A stretch of DNA of 64,000 bases from Bordetella genomosp. 12 (GCF_002261355.1 NZ_NEVU01000001.1:930001-994000); one strand, 5' to 3'; counted from the stretch's first letter, positions 48,986 to 57,540 are shown. Notes: generated by a model not told the origin, from the sequence alone. Numbers and translations are program-made.

Positions 48986-49495
48986 GTGGAGCAAATCAAA
49001 CCCTATACCGGGCCCCAGGAAAGACATATGTTGCCGGAGTTGTTCGTGCCCGACGTGCTCGCGGCCGACGACGACCGGCTATGGGTCCCCAATGGCGAGA
49101 ACCGCTGGTCCAGGCCGCTGTGCCTGAATCTGTCGCAAGGCTATTGGGTCCATCTCACCCGCTTTCGCGGCCGCGGCTTTCTGTCGCGCCACCGGCATCC
49201 CGCGCCGGTGCATGCCTATGTCATCAAAGGATCGTGGCGCTATCTGGAGCGTGACTGGGTCGCACGCGCCGGCTCTTATCTGTACGAGACGCCGGGCGAT
49301 ATTCACACCCTGGTCGTGGACGAAGATCAGGACGAGATGATCACGCTCTTTCAGAACCACGGCGCCATCACGTACTACCGGGAGGACGGCAGTATCGAGA
49401 AAGTGGTCGACGCCTTTTACTACGCCAATCTGGCCGAGGCGCATTTCGAGAAAGTCGGGTTGGGCAGAGACTTCGTCAAGCACTTCATCCGCTGA
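48986..49495 (+). CDS. 2,4'-dihydroxyacetophenone dioxygenase-like cupin protein
   Basis: A 169-residue single-domain cupin. SRHRHPAPVHAYVIKG gives H69 and H71, E88 lies in WRYLERD and H107 in GDIHTLVV, a 3-His-1-Glu set suited to Fe. Overall it resembles 2,4'-dihydroxyacetophenone dioxygenase and its relatives, which cleave a C-C bond beside an aromatic ketone with O2. The exact substrate is not implied. GTG start at 48986 has AGAAGGGA just upstream; no ATG start gives the whole domain. Followed 31 nt later by a Bug receptor. Confidence 0.8.
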   Translation: MEQIKPYTGPQERHMLPELFVPDVLAADDDRLWVPNGENRWSRPLCLNLSQGYWVHLTRFRGRGFLSRHRHPAPVHAYVIKGSWRYLERDWVARAGSYLYETPGDIHTLVVDEDQDEMITLFQNHGAITYYREDGSIEKVVDAFYYANLAEAHFEKVGLGRDFVKHFIR

Positions 49496-49526
49496 GCGCG
49501 ACGAACAATAAAAACGAGGAGACATT

Positions 49527-50480
49527 ATGAAGACCATCATCAAGGGATGGCTGATCAGCGCCTGTATGGCCTTTTCGGCGCACGCGGCCTATCCGGAAGG
49601 CCCGGTCAAGCTGATCGTGCCGTTTCCGCCGGGCCAGACGACCGACATCATCGCGCGGGCTTTCGCCGAAGAGCTGCAGAAGGAGCTGCAGCAGCCCATC
49701 ATCGTCGAGAACCGCGCCGGCGCGGGCGGCATCATCGGCACCGAGGCGGCCAAGCGGGCGCCCAACGACGGCTACACGGTGCTGTTTACCTCGGGCGGGC
49801 CGGCGTCCATCAACGAGAGCCTGTACAAAGCCATCCCGTATCACACGCTCAGCGACTTCGACCAGATCGCCGTGCTGTATGAAATGGCGCAGGTGCTGAT
49901 CACGCGGGCCGATATGCCGGCCAACCGGGTCGATGAGCTGGTGGCCTATCTGAAGAAGAAGCCAGGCACCAATTACGCCTCGGGCGGCATCGGGCTGACC
50001 AACCACCTGACCATGGAGATGTTCAAGCGTTACGCCGGCGTGGACGTGCTGCACATTCCCTACAAAGGCGCGACGGCGGCCCTGACCGGGCTGATCGGCG
50101 GCGACGTGGATCTGATGGTGGAGTCGCTGCCGGCGGCCAAGCCGCATCTCGATTCGGGGCGGCTGAAAATCATCGCCACCGGCTCGGCCAAGGGCCTGGC
50201 CGGTTATCCGGCGGTGGAGACCGTGGCCAAGTACTACCCGGGGTTCAATGCCACGACCTGGGTGGCGCTGATGACGCCCAAGGGCGTGGCGCCGGAGATC
50301 CTGGACAAACTGCACAAGAGCACGCAGGCTGTCATCAAGACCGACAAGTTGCAGAAGCTCTTTCGCGAGAACGCCGCCGAGCCGATGGCGCTGTCGCGCG
50401 CGCAATCGCAGGACTACATCGCCGCGGAAATCGCCAAGTGGAATGCCATCATCAAGGAAGGCAATATTTCCGCCGATTGA
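49527..50480 (+). CDS. Bug/TctC-family periplasmic solute receptor
   Basis: A 317-residue receptor with signal peptide ending near SAHAAYPEGP, then KLIVPFPPGQTTDIIARAF, IVENRAGAGGIIGTEAA and WVALMTPKGVAP. ATG 49527 follows ACGAGGAGA. It sits between the cupin dioxygenase-like gene and an SDR gene, which suggests that it binds the substrate or a product of that small pathway. No TctAB permease is present here. Confidence 0.92.
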   Translation: MKTIIKGWLISACMAFSAHAAYPEGPVKLIVPFPPGQTTDIIARAFAEELQKELQQPIIVENRAGAGGIIGTEAAKRAPNDGYTVLFTSGGPASINESLYKAIPYHTLSDFDQIAVLYEMAQVLITRADMPANRVDELVAYLKKKPGTNYASGGIGLTNHLTMEMFKRYAGVDVLHIPYKGATAALTGLIGGDVDLMVESLPAAKPHLDSGRLKIIATGSAKGLAGYPAVETVAKYYPGFNATTWVALMTPKGVAPEILDKLHKSTQAVIKTDKLQKLFRENAAEPMALSRAQSQDYIAAEIAKWNAIIKEGNISAD

Positions 50481-50543
50481 CTCCCGATGCCCGTCGGCGG
50501 GCGGGCATCGATTCCCGTCAAGCACAACTCAGTGAGCACACAC

Positions 50544-51275
50544 ATGGATGAATTCGCCGGTAAAGTCATTGTCATCACCGGAGGGGCGCGCGGCCAGGGG
50601 CTGCTCGAGGCCCGCATGCTCATCGAGCGCGGCGCCAGCGTCGTGATCGGTGACGTGCTGGAGCCGGAAGGCCGGCAGGCCGAGCGCGACCTGGGCGCGC
50701 GCGCGCGTTTCGAGCCGATGGATGTCACCCGCGAGGCGGACTGGCGGCAGGCGCTGGCGGTGGCGCAGGAACTGGGCGAGGTGCATGGTCTGGTCAACAA
50801 TGCCGGCATCTATGATCCGCAGCCCATCGCCGGCACGACGGCGGAGAATTTCGAGCGCCATTTCCAGGTCAACCAATTGGGCGCCTTTCTCGGGATGAAG
50901 GTCTTCGCCGAACATCTGCGCGCCCGTAAAGGCGGCAGCATCGTCAACATCGGCTCGGCCGCGGGCATGCGGGGTTCGCCCAATTCCTTTTCGTACTGCG
51001 CCACCAAATGGGCTTTGCGCGGCATGACCAAGGCCCTGGCCGCCGACGTGGGGGTCGACAATGTGCGCGTCAATTATGTGGCGCCGGGGCCGGTCAATAC
51101 GCCGATGATCCAGTTCCGGGGTGAAGCGGCCAATCGCCAGCGGGCGGCCGAGGTGCCGCTGGGGCGGCTGGCGGAGGCCGAGGATGTGGCGCCGACGGTG
51201 GTGTTTCTGTTGTCGGACGCCGCCAAGTACATCACCGGCGCGGAAGTCATGATCGACGGCGGGCTGTATCTCTGA
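50544..51275 (+). CDS. SDR-family NAD(P)-dependent oxidoreductase
   Basis: A 243-residue classical short-chain dehydrogenase: VITGGARGQG (cofactor loop), NNAGIYD, catalytic Ser in NIGSAAGMRG, Tyr-Lys in YCATKWALRGM, and YVAPGPVNTPM. D at the end of beta-2 (IGDVLEPEG) suggests NAD(H) preference. ATG 50544 is preferred over an in-frame upstream start without family similarity. Third gene after a LysR regulator; likely oxidises or reduces an alcohol/ketone in that pathway. Confidence 0.9.
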   Translation: MDEFAGKVIVITGGARGQGLLEARMLIERGASVVIGDVLEPEGRQAERDLGARARFEPMDVTREADWRQALAVAQELGEVHGLVNNAGIYDPQPIAGTTAENFERHFQVNQLGAFLGMKVFAEHLRARKGGSIVNIGSAAGMRGSPNSFSYCATKWALRGMTKALAADVGVDNVRVNYVAPGPVNTPMIQFRGEAANRQRAAEVPLGRLAEAEDVAPTVVFLLSDAAKYITGAEVMIDGGLYL

Positions 51276-51350
51276 GCCGGGCAGGCGGCGCTTCGCGCGC
51301 CGGCCGCAATACCGGCATGATGCACAGGGGCTTTGGTTCGTGGGCCAATC

Positions 51351-51369
51351 ATTAATGATTATAATTTTC
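51351..51369 (+). promoter_or_regulatory. Fur-box-like site upstream of DUF4198 gene
   Basis: ATTAATGATTATAATTTTC agrees with the 19-bp Fur consensus at 14 of 19 positions. It overlaps a perfect 14-bp palindrome AATCATTAATGATT (51347-51360). It is 91 nt before the DUF4198 start, within an AT-rich island. Confidence 0.5.
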
Positions 51370-51459
51370 ATCCTCGATCGGCCATAAGTCGGCCATCGTG
51401 CCCATGAGCGGCCGTGCGTCGGGGCGCGCCGCGACAACATCACCAAAAAGGAAGGCAAT

Positions 51460-52077
51460 ATGCGCATCATCAAATCCGTGGCAGCGCTGGCGCTGCTGGG
51501 CTGGACCAGCATGGCATCGGCTCACTTTGTGTGGCTGGAGCCGGCTGGCGAGAACAAGGTCCGCGCCTATTTCGGCGAATGGGCCGACGATCAGCGCGAA
51601 AAGACGGATGGCTTCCTGGGCAAGGTCGTGGTCGAGCCGTCGGTCAACGGCAAGAAGGTCAAGCCGCTGGCCACTGGCGCGGATTACTTCGAATTCGAAG
51701 CGCGCGGCGATACGCGTCTGGGCCAGCCCGTGCTCTTCAAGGAAACCCTGGTGGACTACAACGCCCGCCTGGGCCGCGACGACACCAAGGCCCTGCTGCC
51801 CCTGGAGATCGCGCCCACGGCAGCGGGTGGCAACACCTTCGTGCTGACCTTCGAAGGCAAGCCCCTGGCCAAGACCGAAGTCACCGTGTTCGGCCCGCCC
51901 AAGTGGATGAAGCAATTCCACACCGATGAGGCTGGCAAGTTCACCATCGAGACCCCCTGGCCTGGCCAGTACGTCCTGGAAGCAGGCCACCTGGTCGAGA
52001 AGAACGGCCAGCACGACGGCAAGCCGTTCACCAAGACGCGCTTCGTGACCACGCTGACGTTCGAACGCGCCAAGTAA
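51460..52077 (+). CDS. Periplasmic DUF4198 protein
   Basis: A 205-residue protein with a signal peptide ending SMASAHFVW; the mature start AHFVWLEP with its early His is characteristic of DUF4198 (GH25-like) proteins, some of which are encoded with nickel/cobalt or iron transport genes. Beta-rich body with TDEAGKFTIETPWPGQYVLEAGH. Start ATG 51460 follows AAGGAAGG. Single gene between a Fur-box-like site and a terminator. A role in metal capture is an inference from family context and the upstream site. Confidence 0.82.
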   Translation: MRIIKSVAALALLGWTSMASAHFVWLEPAGENKVRAYFGEWADDQREKTDGFLGKVVVEPSVNGKKVKPLATGADYFEFEARGDTRLGQPVLFKETLVDYNARLGRDDTKALLPLEIAPTAAGGNTFVLTFEGKPLAKTEVTVFGPPKWMKQFHTDEAGKFTIETPWPGQYVLEAGHLVEKNGQHDGKPFTKTRFVTTLTFERAK

Positions 52078-52101
52078 GCCGTTTCGTCCCGCAGGCGGAT
52101 A

Positions 52102-52133
52102 ACGCCCGGCGCCTTGCGCGCCGGGCGTTTTTG
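52102..52133 (+). terminator. Intrinsic terminator after DUF4198 gene
   Basis: CGCCCGGCGC/GCGCCGGGCG stem followed by T-run (52103-52133). Confidence 0.9.
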
Positions 52134-52163
52134 TTTGGCGGGCGGGTGAGGGTTGTCTATTTT

Positions 52164-52192
52164 GATGGATAATATATCTATTATGATGGATA
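52164..52192 (+). promoter_or_regulatory. Repeat-rich likely operator at the XRE-cupin gene start
   Basis: GATGGATA occurs at 52164-52171 and again at 52185-52192, two helical turns apart; between them ATAATA/TATTAT makes an inverted repeat. This AT-rich block overlaps the two ATG clusters at the start of the regulator gene and looks like an autoregulatory operator. Confidence 0.5.
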
Positions 52193-52803
52193 TCACGAGC
52201 CCCCCCGACGACGCCGATGCACAGGATGCCGCCGCCGGCGTCAACGCGCGCATCGCTCAGCGGGTGCGCGAGCTGCGCGCCGCACGCGGGTTGTCCCTGC
52301 AGGCCCTGGCCGAGCGCTGCGGCGTGAGCCGCTCCATGATCTCGCTGATCGAGCGCGGCGCGGCCAGCCCCACCGCGGTTGTGCTGGATCGCCTGGCCGC
52401 GGGGCTGGGCGTGGCCCTGGCTAGTCTGTTCGACGCCGGCCCCCCGGGCGGAGGACCCTTGCGGCGGCATGCCGATCAAGCCCTCTGGCGCGACCCCGCT
52501 TCCGGTTATGCGCGCCGCTCGCTGTCGCCCTCGGGCGGGTCTTCAGCCCTGCAGTTGGTGGAAGTGACGTTCCCCGCCGGCGCGCGCGTGGCGTATGACA
52601 TCGCGGTGCGTCAGCCCGCCTTGCAGCAACAGCTCTGGATGCTGGCGGGCAGCATGGACATTTTGCTGGGCGAGGCGCGCTTTCAGTTGCGCGCCGGCGA
52701 TTGCCTAGCCATGACGCTGGACTGCCCCATCGTATTCAGCAATCCGCAGCGCACCCCCGCCCGCTATCTGCTGGCCACGCTCGATCCGCTTGCCCCACCA
52801 TGA
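52165..52803 (+). CDS. XRE-family regulator with C-terminal cupin domain
   Basis: About 212 residues. An HTH_3 domain (RVRELRAARGLSLQALAERCGVSRSMISLIERG region, about residues 35-75) is followed by a small cupin (LQQQLWMLAGSMDILLGEARFQLRAGDCLAM). Such proteins are small-molecule-responsive repressors. Starts at ATG 52165, 52183 or 52186 are all possible; the latter would place the direct repeat just before the gene as an operator. It runs into a GNAT acetyltransferase gene 25 nt downstream. Confidence 0.82.
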   Translation: MDNISIMMDITSPPDDADAQDAAAGVNARIAQRVRELRAARGLSLQALAERCGVSRSMISLIERGAASPTAVVLDRLAAGLGVALASLFDAGPPGGGPLRRHADQALWRDPASGYARRSLSPSGGSSALQLVEVTFPAGARVAYDIAVRQPALQQQLWMLAGSMDILLGEARFQLRAGDCLAMTLDCPIVFSNPQRTPARYLLATLDPLAPP

Positions 52804-52828
52804 CCGTCCCTACCTGCCGGAGCCTCTG

Positions 52829-53377
52829 ATGAGCGCCTCTACGCCGCACGAAGATGTGCGCCTGATCGAATGCACGGAGGCCGAACACGCCGCCGCGATT
52901 CTCGACATCCTCAACGATGCCATCGTCAATTCGACGGCCCTGTATGACTACGTGCCGCGCCCGCCGTCCGCCATGACGGCGTGGTTCGCGGCCAAGCGGG
53001 CCGGAGGCTTTCCGGTGCTGGGCGCGGTCGATGCGCAAGGCCGCCTGCTGGCGTTTGCCAGTTGGGGGACTTTCCGCGCCTTTCCGGCCAATAAGTACAC
53101 CGTGGAGCACAGTGTGTATGTGCAGCGCGACCAGCGTGGCCGGGGCCTGGGCGCTTTGTTGCTGCGCGCCTTGATCGCGCGGGCGCAGCAGGCCCAGTTG
53201 CACGTGATGGTCGGTTGCATCGACGCCAGCAACGCGGGCAGCATCGCGCTGCACGAAAAACTGGGCTTTACCCATTCCGGGACGCTGCCGCAGGTGGGGT
53301 TCAAGTTCGGCCGCTGGCTGGATGCGGCCTTCTATCAGCGGATTCTGCCCACGCCGCAGGAGCCGCGCGACGGTTGA
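52829..53377 (+). CDS. GNAT N-acetyltransferase (phosphinothricin acetyltransferase-like)
   Basis: A 182-residue acetyltransferase. Acetyl-CoA site is VQRDQRGRGLGALLLRAL; the start IECTEAEHAAAILDILNDAIVNSTALYDY and HEKLGFTHSGTLPQVGFKFGRW match the PAT/methionine-sulfone acetyltransferase group, which acetylates phosphinothricin or similar amino acid analogues. Its natural substrate is unknown. ATG 52829 with CGGAG upstream. Likely co-transcribed with, and controlled by, the XRE-cupin regulator. Confidence 0.88.
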   Translation: MSASTPHEDVRLIECTEAEHAAAILDILNDAIVNSTALYDYVPRPPSAMTAWFAAKRAGGFPVLGAVDAQGRLLAFASWGTFRAFPANKYTVEHSVYVQRDQRGRGLGALLLRALIARAQQAQLHVMVGCIDASNAGSIALHEKLGFTHSGTLPQVGFKFGRWLDAAFYQRILPTPQEPRDG

Positions 53378-53407
53378 GCGCAGCCCGCGGCCGCGCGGGC
53401 CGGGAGC

Positions 53408-54397
53408 TCAATCGATGCGGATGCCGTGCTCGCGCGCAATCTTGCCCCAGCGCTGGATGTCCGCCAGCCAGAAGGCCTGGAATTGCGTGCGTGACATTTG
53501 CTCGGGCTGCACGCCAGCGCCGTCCCAGACCTTTTTGAGTTCGGGCGTTTGCAGCGCCTGGTCGATGGCCGCATGCATGCGGTCCATGATGGCCGGCGGC
53601 GTGCCGGCCGGCGCCATGACGCCGTACCAGCTCGAGACCGCGAAGCCGGGAGCGACCGTTTCGTTCAGCGTGGGCAGATCCGGCAGGGCGGGGGCGCGCG
53701 CCTGGCTGGTCACGGCGATGGCGCGCACCGCGCCAGAGCGGGTCTGCGCCAGCGCCAGCGGCATGGTCTCGAACATGAGGTCCACCTGTCCGCCCAGCAG
53801 GTCGCTCATGGCCGGCGCGCTGCCGCGGTAGTGCACCGCGACGGCCTTGACGCCGGTCAGCGCCTTGAACCATTCCATGCTCAGATGCTGCAAGGTGCCC
53901 GGGCCGCCGGTCGCGTAATTCGCGCTGTCGCCCTTTTGCTTCATCCACGCCACCAGCTCCTGGGGCGTGTTGACGGGGATTTTCTTGTTGACGATGACGA
54001 CGTTGGGCGTGGTGCCGATGCTGGCCACGCCCACCAGCTCGCGCTCGGGTTTGAACATCAGGTTGTGATTGACCGTGGCGCCGATGGCGTGATGCACCGC
54101 GCCCATCAGAAAGGTGTAGCCGTCGGGGGTGGCCTTGGCGGCATAGTCCGCGCCCAGCATGCCGCCGGCCCCGCCCCGGTTCTCGACGATGACGGTCTGC
54201 CCGAGAATGGCGCCGAGTTGCGTGGCCAGCGGCCGCGACAGGATGTCGAGCGAGCCGCCCGGCGCGGCCGGCACGATCAGCCGGATGGGCTGCTGCTGCG
54301 GCCAGGGCGCGGCCTGCGAACTACAGGTGACCGCTGCAGCGAAGAGGGCGGCCAGCCAGCCGCGTGCCCGGTTCCCCTTGGGGCGAATGCTTTGCAT
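53408..54397 (-). CDS. Bug/TctC-family periplasmic solute receptor
   Basis: A 329-residue receptor with signal peptide ending SSQAAPWPQQQP, then RLIVPAAPGGSLDILSRPLA, VIVENRGGAGGMLGADYAA, NYATGGPGTLQHLSMEW and SSWYGVMAPAGTPP. ATG 54397 follows GGGAGAC. It lies 49 nt after an enolase-superfamily gene on the same strand, so the two form an uptake-plus-enzyme pair. No permease partner nearby. Confidence 0.92.
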   Translation of the reverse strand: MQSIRPKGNRARGWLAALFAAAVTCSSQAAPWPQQQPIRLIVPAAPGGSLDILSRPLATQLGAILGQTVIVENRGGAGGMLGADYAAKATPDGYTFLMGAVHHAIGATVNHNLMFKPERELVGVASIGTTPNVVIVNKKIPVNTPQELVAWMKQKGDSANYATGGPGTLQHLSMEWFKALTGVKAVAVHYRGSAPAMSDLLGGQVDLMFETMPLALAQTRSGAVRAIAVTSQARAPALPDLPTLNETVAPGFAVSSWYGVMAPAGTPPAIMDRMHAAIDQALQTPELKKVWDGAGVQPEQMSRTQFQAFWLADIQRWGKIAREHGIRID

Positions 54398-54446
54398 GTT
54401 TGTCTCCCGCCGCGTCATGGCACGGCTTTTCGTGGATGGTGGGTGG

Positions 54447-55622
54447 TCAGTGTTTGCCGTGGCCGCGCGACAGCGGGCGCCGGGCGATGTCCTGGATACG
54501 CTCCCAATCGGGGGTGAAACCCAGCCCGGGCGTGTCGGGCAAGGGCAGCCAGCCGGCTTCGGGTTGCGGCAGACCTTTGAAAATCTGTTCGCAGACCTTG
54601 ACGGCGACGGTGTGGTACTCGATGAATCCGCCATGCGCCAGACCGGCGTGCAGAGACATGTTGTGAAACGGCCATGCCCCGCCATTGGCGATGGCGATGT
54701 TGCAGGCCTGGGCCATGCCGGCGATACGCAGGCATTGGGTGTAGCCGCCCGTGATGACGACATTGGGCTGAGCGATGTCCACCGAACCGGCGCGGAAGAA
54801 ATCGGCAAAGCGCGACGCCAGGCCTTCGTTCTGCCCGGCCGCCAGCGGCATGGGCGCACGCTGGCGCAGATCGGCCAGCGCCTGGACGTCGTTCTGCGTG
54901 AGGGGCTCCTCGAAGAAGGCGATGTCGCAGTCGGCCAGGCGCTGGGCCAGCATGCGGGCGTGATAGGCATCCAGGCTGCAATTGGCGTCGATGCATAGCT
55001 CGACATCCGGTCCCACGCGGTCGCGCACGGCGCGCACGCGGGCTTCATCCTCGCGGATCAGCTCGGCCAGCGGGCGCGGTTCGTCACGGCGTTGCAGGCC
55101 GTGGTTGCCGACGGTCATCTTCAAACGCGAGAAACCGCGTTCGACCCATTGCGCGGCGGCGTCGGCCAGTTGCTCGCGGTTCAGGAAGTTGAAACCGAAG
55201 GTGGCATAGACGGGCACACGGGCGCGCGCCGCGCCCAGCAGGCGCCACAGCGGCAGGCCGAGGCGCTGGGCCTTGAGGTCCCACAGCGCGATATCGATGG
55301 CCGCGATGGCATGGCTGGCGTAGCCGCTCTGGCCGCGCGGGGAGAGCAGCCAGTAGAGCTTGTCCCACAGTTTTTCGCTGTCCATGGCCGACTCGCCGAT
55401 CAGGGCATCGGCGGCGATGTGTTCGATCGCCGCGGCGACGACTTCTTCTTCGGTGATGGCGGTGAAACCGCAGCCGCTCAGACCGCAGGCCGTGTCGATG
55501 CGCACCAGCACACAGGACAGATTGCTGCGTTTTTCGCCGCCGGGCACCGGCATGGCGACGTCGATATTCAGGGGGATGGCGGACACCCGTGTGATGTCCA
55601 TGTCCGCGCCGATCTGCTGCAT
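54447..55622 (-). CDS. Mandelate racemase/muconate lactonizing enzyme-like protein
   Basis: A 391-residue enolase-superfamily member. The acid/base and metal residues are visible: K168 in RLKMT, D212 in LCIDANCS, E238/E239 in FFEEPL and E266 in AGQNEG; IAQPNVVITGG and ANGGAWPFHNM line the barrel end. KxT rather than KxK in the second strand differs from typical mandelate racemase, so racemisation by a two-base mechanism is uncertain; a dehydratase or cycloisomerase role is equally possible. Encoded with a Bug receptor and next to a LysR gene. Confidence 0.88.
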   Translation of the reverse strand: MQQIGADMDITRVSAIPLNIDVAMPVPGGEKRSNLSCVLVRIDTACGLSGCGFTAITEEEVVAAAIEHIAADALIGESAMDSEKLWDKLYWLLSPRGQSGYASHAIAAIDIALWDLKAQRLGLPLWRLLGAARARVPVYATFGFNFLNREQLADAAAQWVERGFSRLKMTVGNHGLQRRDEPRPLAELIREDEARVRAVRDRVGPDVELCIDANCSLDAYHARMLAQRLADCDIAFFEEPLTQNDVQALADLRQRAPMPLAAGQNEGLASRFADFFRAGSVDIAQPNVVITGGYTQCLRIAGMAQACNIAIANGGAWPFHNMSLHAGLAHGGFIEYHTVAVKVCEQIFKGLPQPEAGWLPLPDTPGLGFTPDWERIQDIARRPLSRGHGKH

Positions 55623-55705
55623 GATTGTCTCCGTGGTGGGCTTTCCGCGTTATAGGTCGCGCCGAGCGCCGTGGACAATCGCGATTTTCTCAAGCTGCTT
55701 TCGAC

Positions 55706-56617
55706 TTAGGTTAAAGCAGGGGCGGTCAGCAGATGGGCGATGAGCGCCTGCGCGCCGGGAGAGGGTTCGCGCTGCTGCGGCCAGCCGAGCATGAGCTGGC
55801 GATGGGCCCAGGCGTCGCTGAGCCGGATCTGCCGCAGGCGCCCCAGCGTCACATAGGATTGCGCCACGCGGGCCGGCACGATGCCCACGCCGATGCCGCT
55901 TTCCGCCATGCGGCAGACGGCGTCGAAGCTGGTGACCTGGATGCGCAGCCGCAGGCTGCGGCCGGCTTGCGCGGCGGCGCGCTCCATCTGCGTGAGGATG
56001 GCCGTGCCCCGGTACAGGCCGACGTGATCGTGCTCCAGCGTCTGTTCGAAGCGCAGGGCGCCTCGGCCGCGCGCCAGGCCGTGACGCGGATGCGTGACGC
56101 AGACCAGGGTGTCGGCGCGGTAGGGATGGCAATGCACGTTGGCGGCCGCATAGCCGCCGTCGAACAAGCCCAGGTCGGCCCGGTCGGTCTGCAACTGCTC
56201 GACCGCCGAGCGGCTGGTGTGTTCTTCGAGTTCGATGCGCACGCGGGGATTGCCCTGCATATAGCCGTGCAGGTCTTCGGGCAGAAACTGCACGATGGCC
56301 GCCGAGTTCGCGACGATGCGCACGCGGTCCTCGACGCCGCTGGCATAGTCGCGCAGGTCTTCTTCCATCGCGCCGGCCAGCGCGGCCATGCGCCGCGCGT
56401 GCGCGATGAAGATTTCGCCCGCCGGCGTGGGCTTGACGCCGCGCCGGTGGCGCAGCAGCAGGGCCATGCCCACGCGCGTCTCCAGGTCGCTGATGCGTTT
56501 GCTGGCGGCCGCCACCGAGAGGTGGCTGCGCGCCGCGCCGGCGCTGATGCTGCCCTGGTCGGCGATGGCGATCAGCAGGCGCAGGGCGGCGATGTCGAGT
56601 TGGGACAGGGCGCTCAT
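55706..56617 (-). CDS. LysR-family transcriptional regulator
   Basis: A 303-residue LTTR with N-terminal HTH (LLIAIADQGSISAGAARSHL, VAAASKRISDLETRVG) and effector domain from about residue 95. It lies 83 nt upstream of the enolase-superfamily gene on the same strand and is separated from a second LysR gene by only 5 nt. ATG 56617 gives a normal HTH start; a longer open frame upstream reads into the other LysR gene and is a shadow. Probable target: the enolase-superfamily/Bug pair. Confidence 0.9.
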   Translation of the reverse strand: MSALSQLDIAALRLLIAIADQGSISAGAARSHLSVAAASKRISDLETRVGMALLLRHRRGVKPTPAGEIFIAHARRMAALAGAMEEDLRDYASGVEDRVRIVANSAAIVQFLPEDLHGYMQGNPRVRIELEEHTSRSAVEQLQTDRADLGLFDGGYAAANVHCHPYRADTLVCVTHPRHGLARGRGALRFEQTLEHDHVGLYRGTAILTQMERAAAQAGRSLRLRIQVTSFDAVCRMAESGIGVGIVPARVAQSYVTLGRLRQIRLSDAWAHRQLMLGWPQQREPSPGAQALIAHLLTAPALT

Positions 56618-56622
56618 CGTGG

Positions 56623-57540
56623 TCACAGGTCCTGCAGGGCCAGCACGATCTGTTCGGCGAACCATTGCACCGCCGGCTGGGAGGCATGGTAGGTGTGGAT
56701 ATGCACACGGACCTCGAACTCCGGGATGTCCACCGGCAGATCCATGCTGCACAGCTGCCCGTAGGATTCGAACACGCGCGCCACGCGCATCGGCAGAGTC
56801 GCCAGCAGGTCGCTTTGCGCGATCAGCCCCGGCAGGATGGTGAAGTGCGGAATGCGCAGGGCGATCTTGCGATGGATGCCCTGGGCGCGCAGGGTGTCTT
56901 CCACATGCTGGTGCGCGAAGAAGGGCGAGGTCACCAGCACATGGCGCGCGGCCAGAAACGAGGGCAGCGTCAGGGACCGGCTCGACGCGGCGGGGTGGCT
57001 TTGCGCCATCAGGCAGACGTAGTGTTCGCGAAACAGCAGGCGGTTGTGCAGCTTCTCGTGCAGCATGGGCAGATTGCCGATCGCGGCGTCGACTTTGCTG
57101 GCGGCCAGATGTTCGATCAGGGTGTCGACCGGCACCTGGACGACCTCCAGATCCGCCAGCGGCGCCACTTTGCGCATATGCGCCACCAAGGGCGGCAGAA
57201 AGCACAGCCCGCCGATATCCGACATCGCGACGCGAAAGCGCCGCGTCGTGGTGGCCGGGTCGAAGGGGCTGGCCAGCTCCTGCGTGCTGTCGATACAGGC
57301 CAGGGCCTCCTGGAAGGCGAGGTAGATCTGTTCGGCGCGCGGGGTGGGCGCCATGCCACGGCCATCGCGCACGAAGAGCGCGTCGCCGTACGCCTGCCGC
57401 AGTTTCGCCAGCCCGTAGCTGACCGTCGGCTGGGTCAGGGCCAGGCGTTCGGCCGCGAGGCTGACGCTGCGGGTTTCGAACACCGCCGTCATGAGGCGCA
57501 CGAGATTCAGGTCGAGGCGAGCCTCGGCGGGGGTATCCAT
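56623..57540 (-). CDS. LysR-family transcriptional regulator (NodD/PcaQ-like group)
   Basis: A 305-residue LTTR of the group that starts LDLNLVRLMTAVFETRSVSLAAERL with TQPTVSYGLAKLRQAYGD, as in NodD/NahR/LinR-type regulators, many of which sense aromatic acids. Divergent from iorA with a repeat-rich 153-nt spacer, which makes the ior operon its likely target. Stop is 5 nt before the next LysR gene on the same strand, a rare tandem. Confidence 0.92.
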   Translation of the reverse strand: MDTPAEARLDLNLVRLMTAVFETRSVSLAAERLALTQPTVSYGLAKLRQAYGDALFVRDGRGMAPTPRAEQIYLAFQEALACIDSTQELASPFDPATTTRRFRVAMSDIGGLCFLPPLVAHMRKVAPLADLEVVQVPVDTLIEHLAASKVDAAIGNLPMLHEKLHNRLLFREHYVCLMAQSHPAASSRSLTLPSFLAARHVLVTSPFFAHQHVEDTLRAQGIHRKIALRIPHFTILPGLIAQSDLLATLPMRVARVFESYGQLCSMDLPVDIPEFEVRVHIHTYHASQPAVQWFAEQIVLALQDL

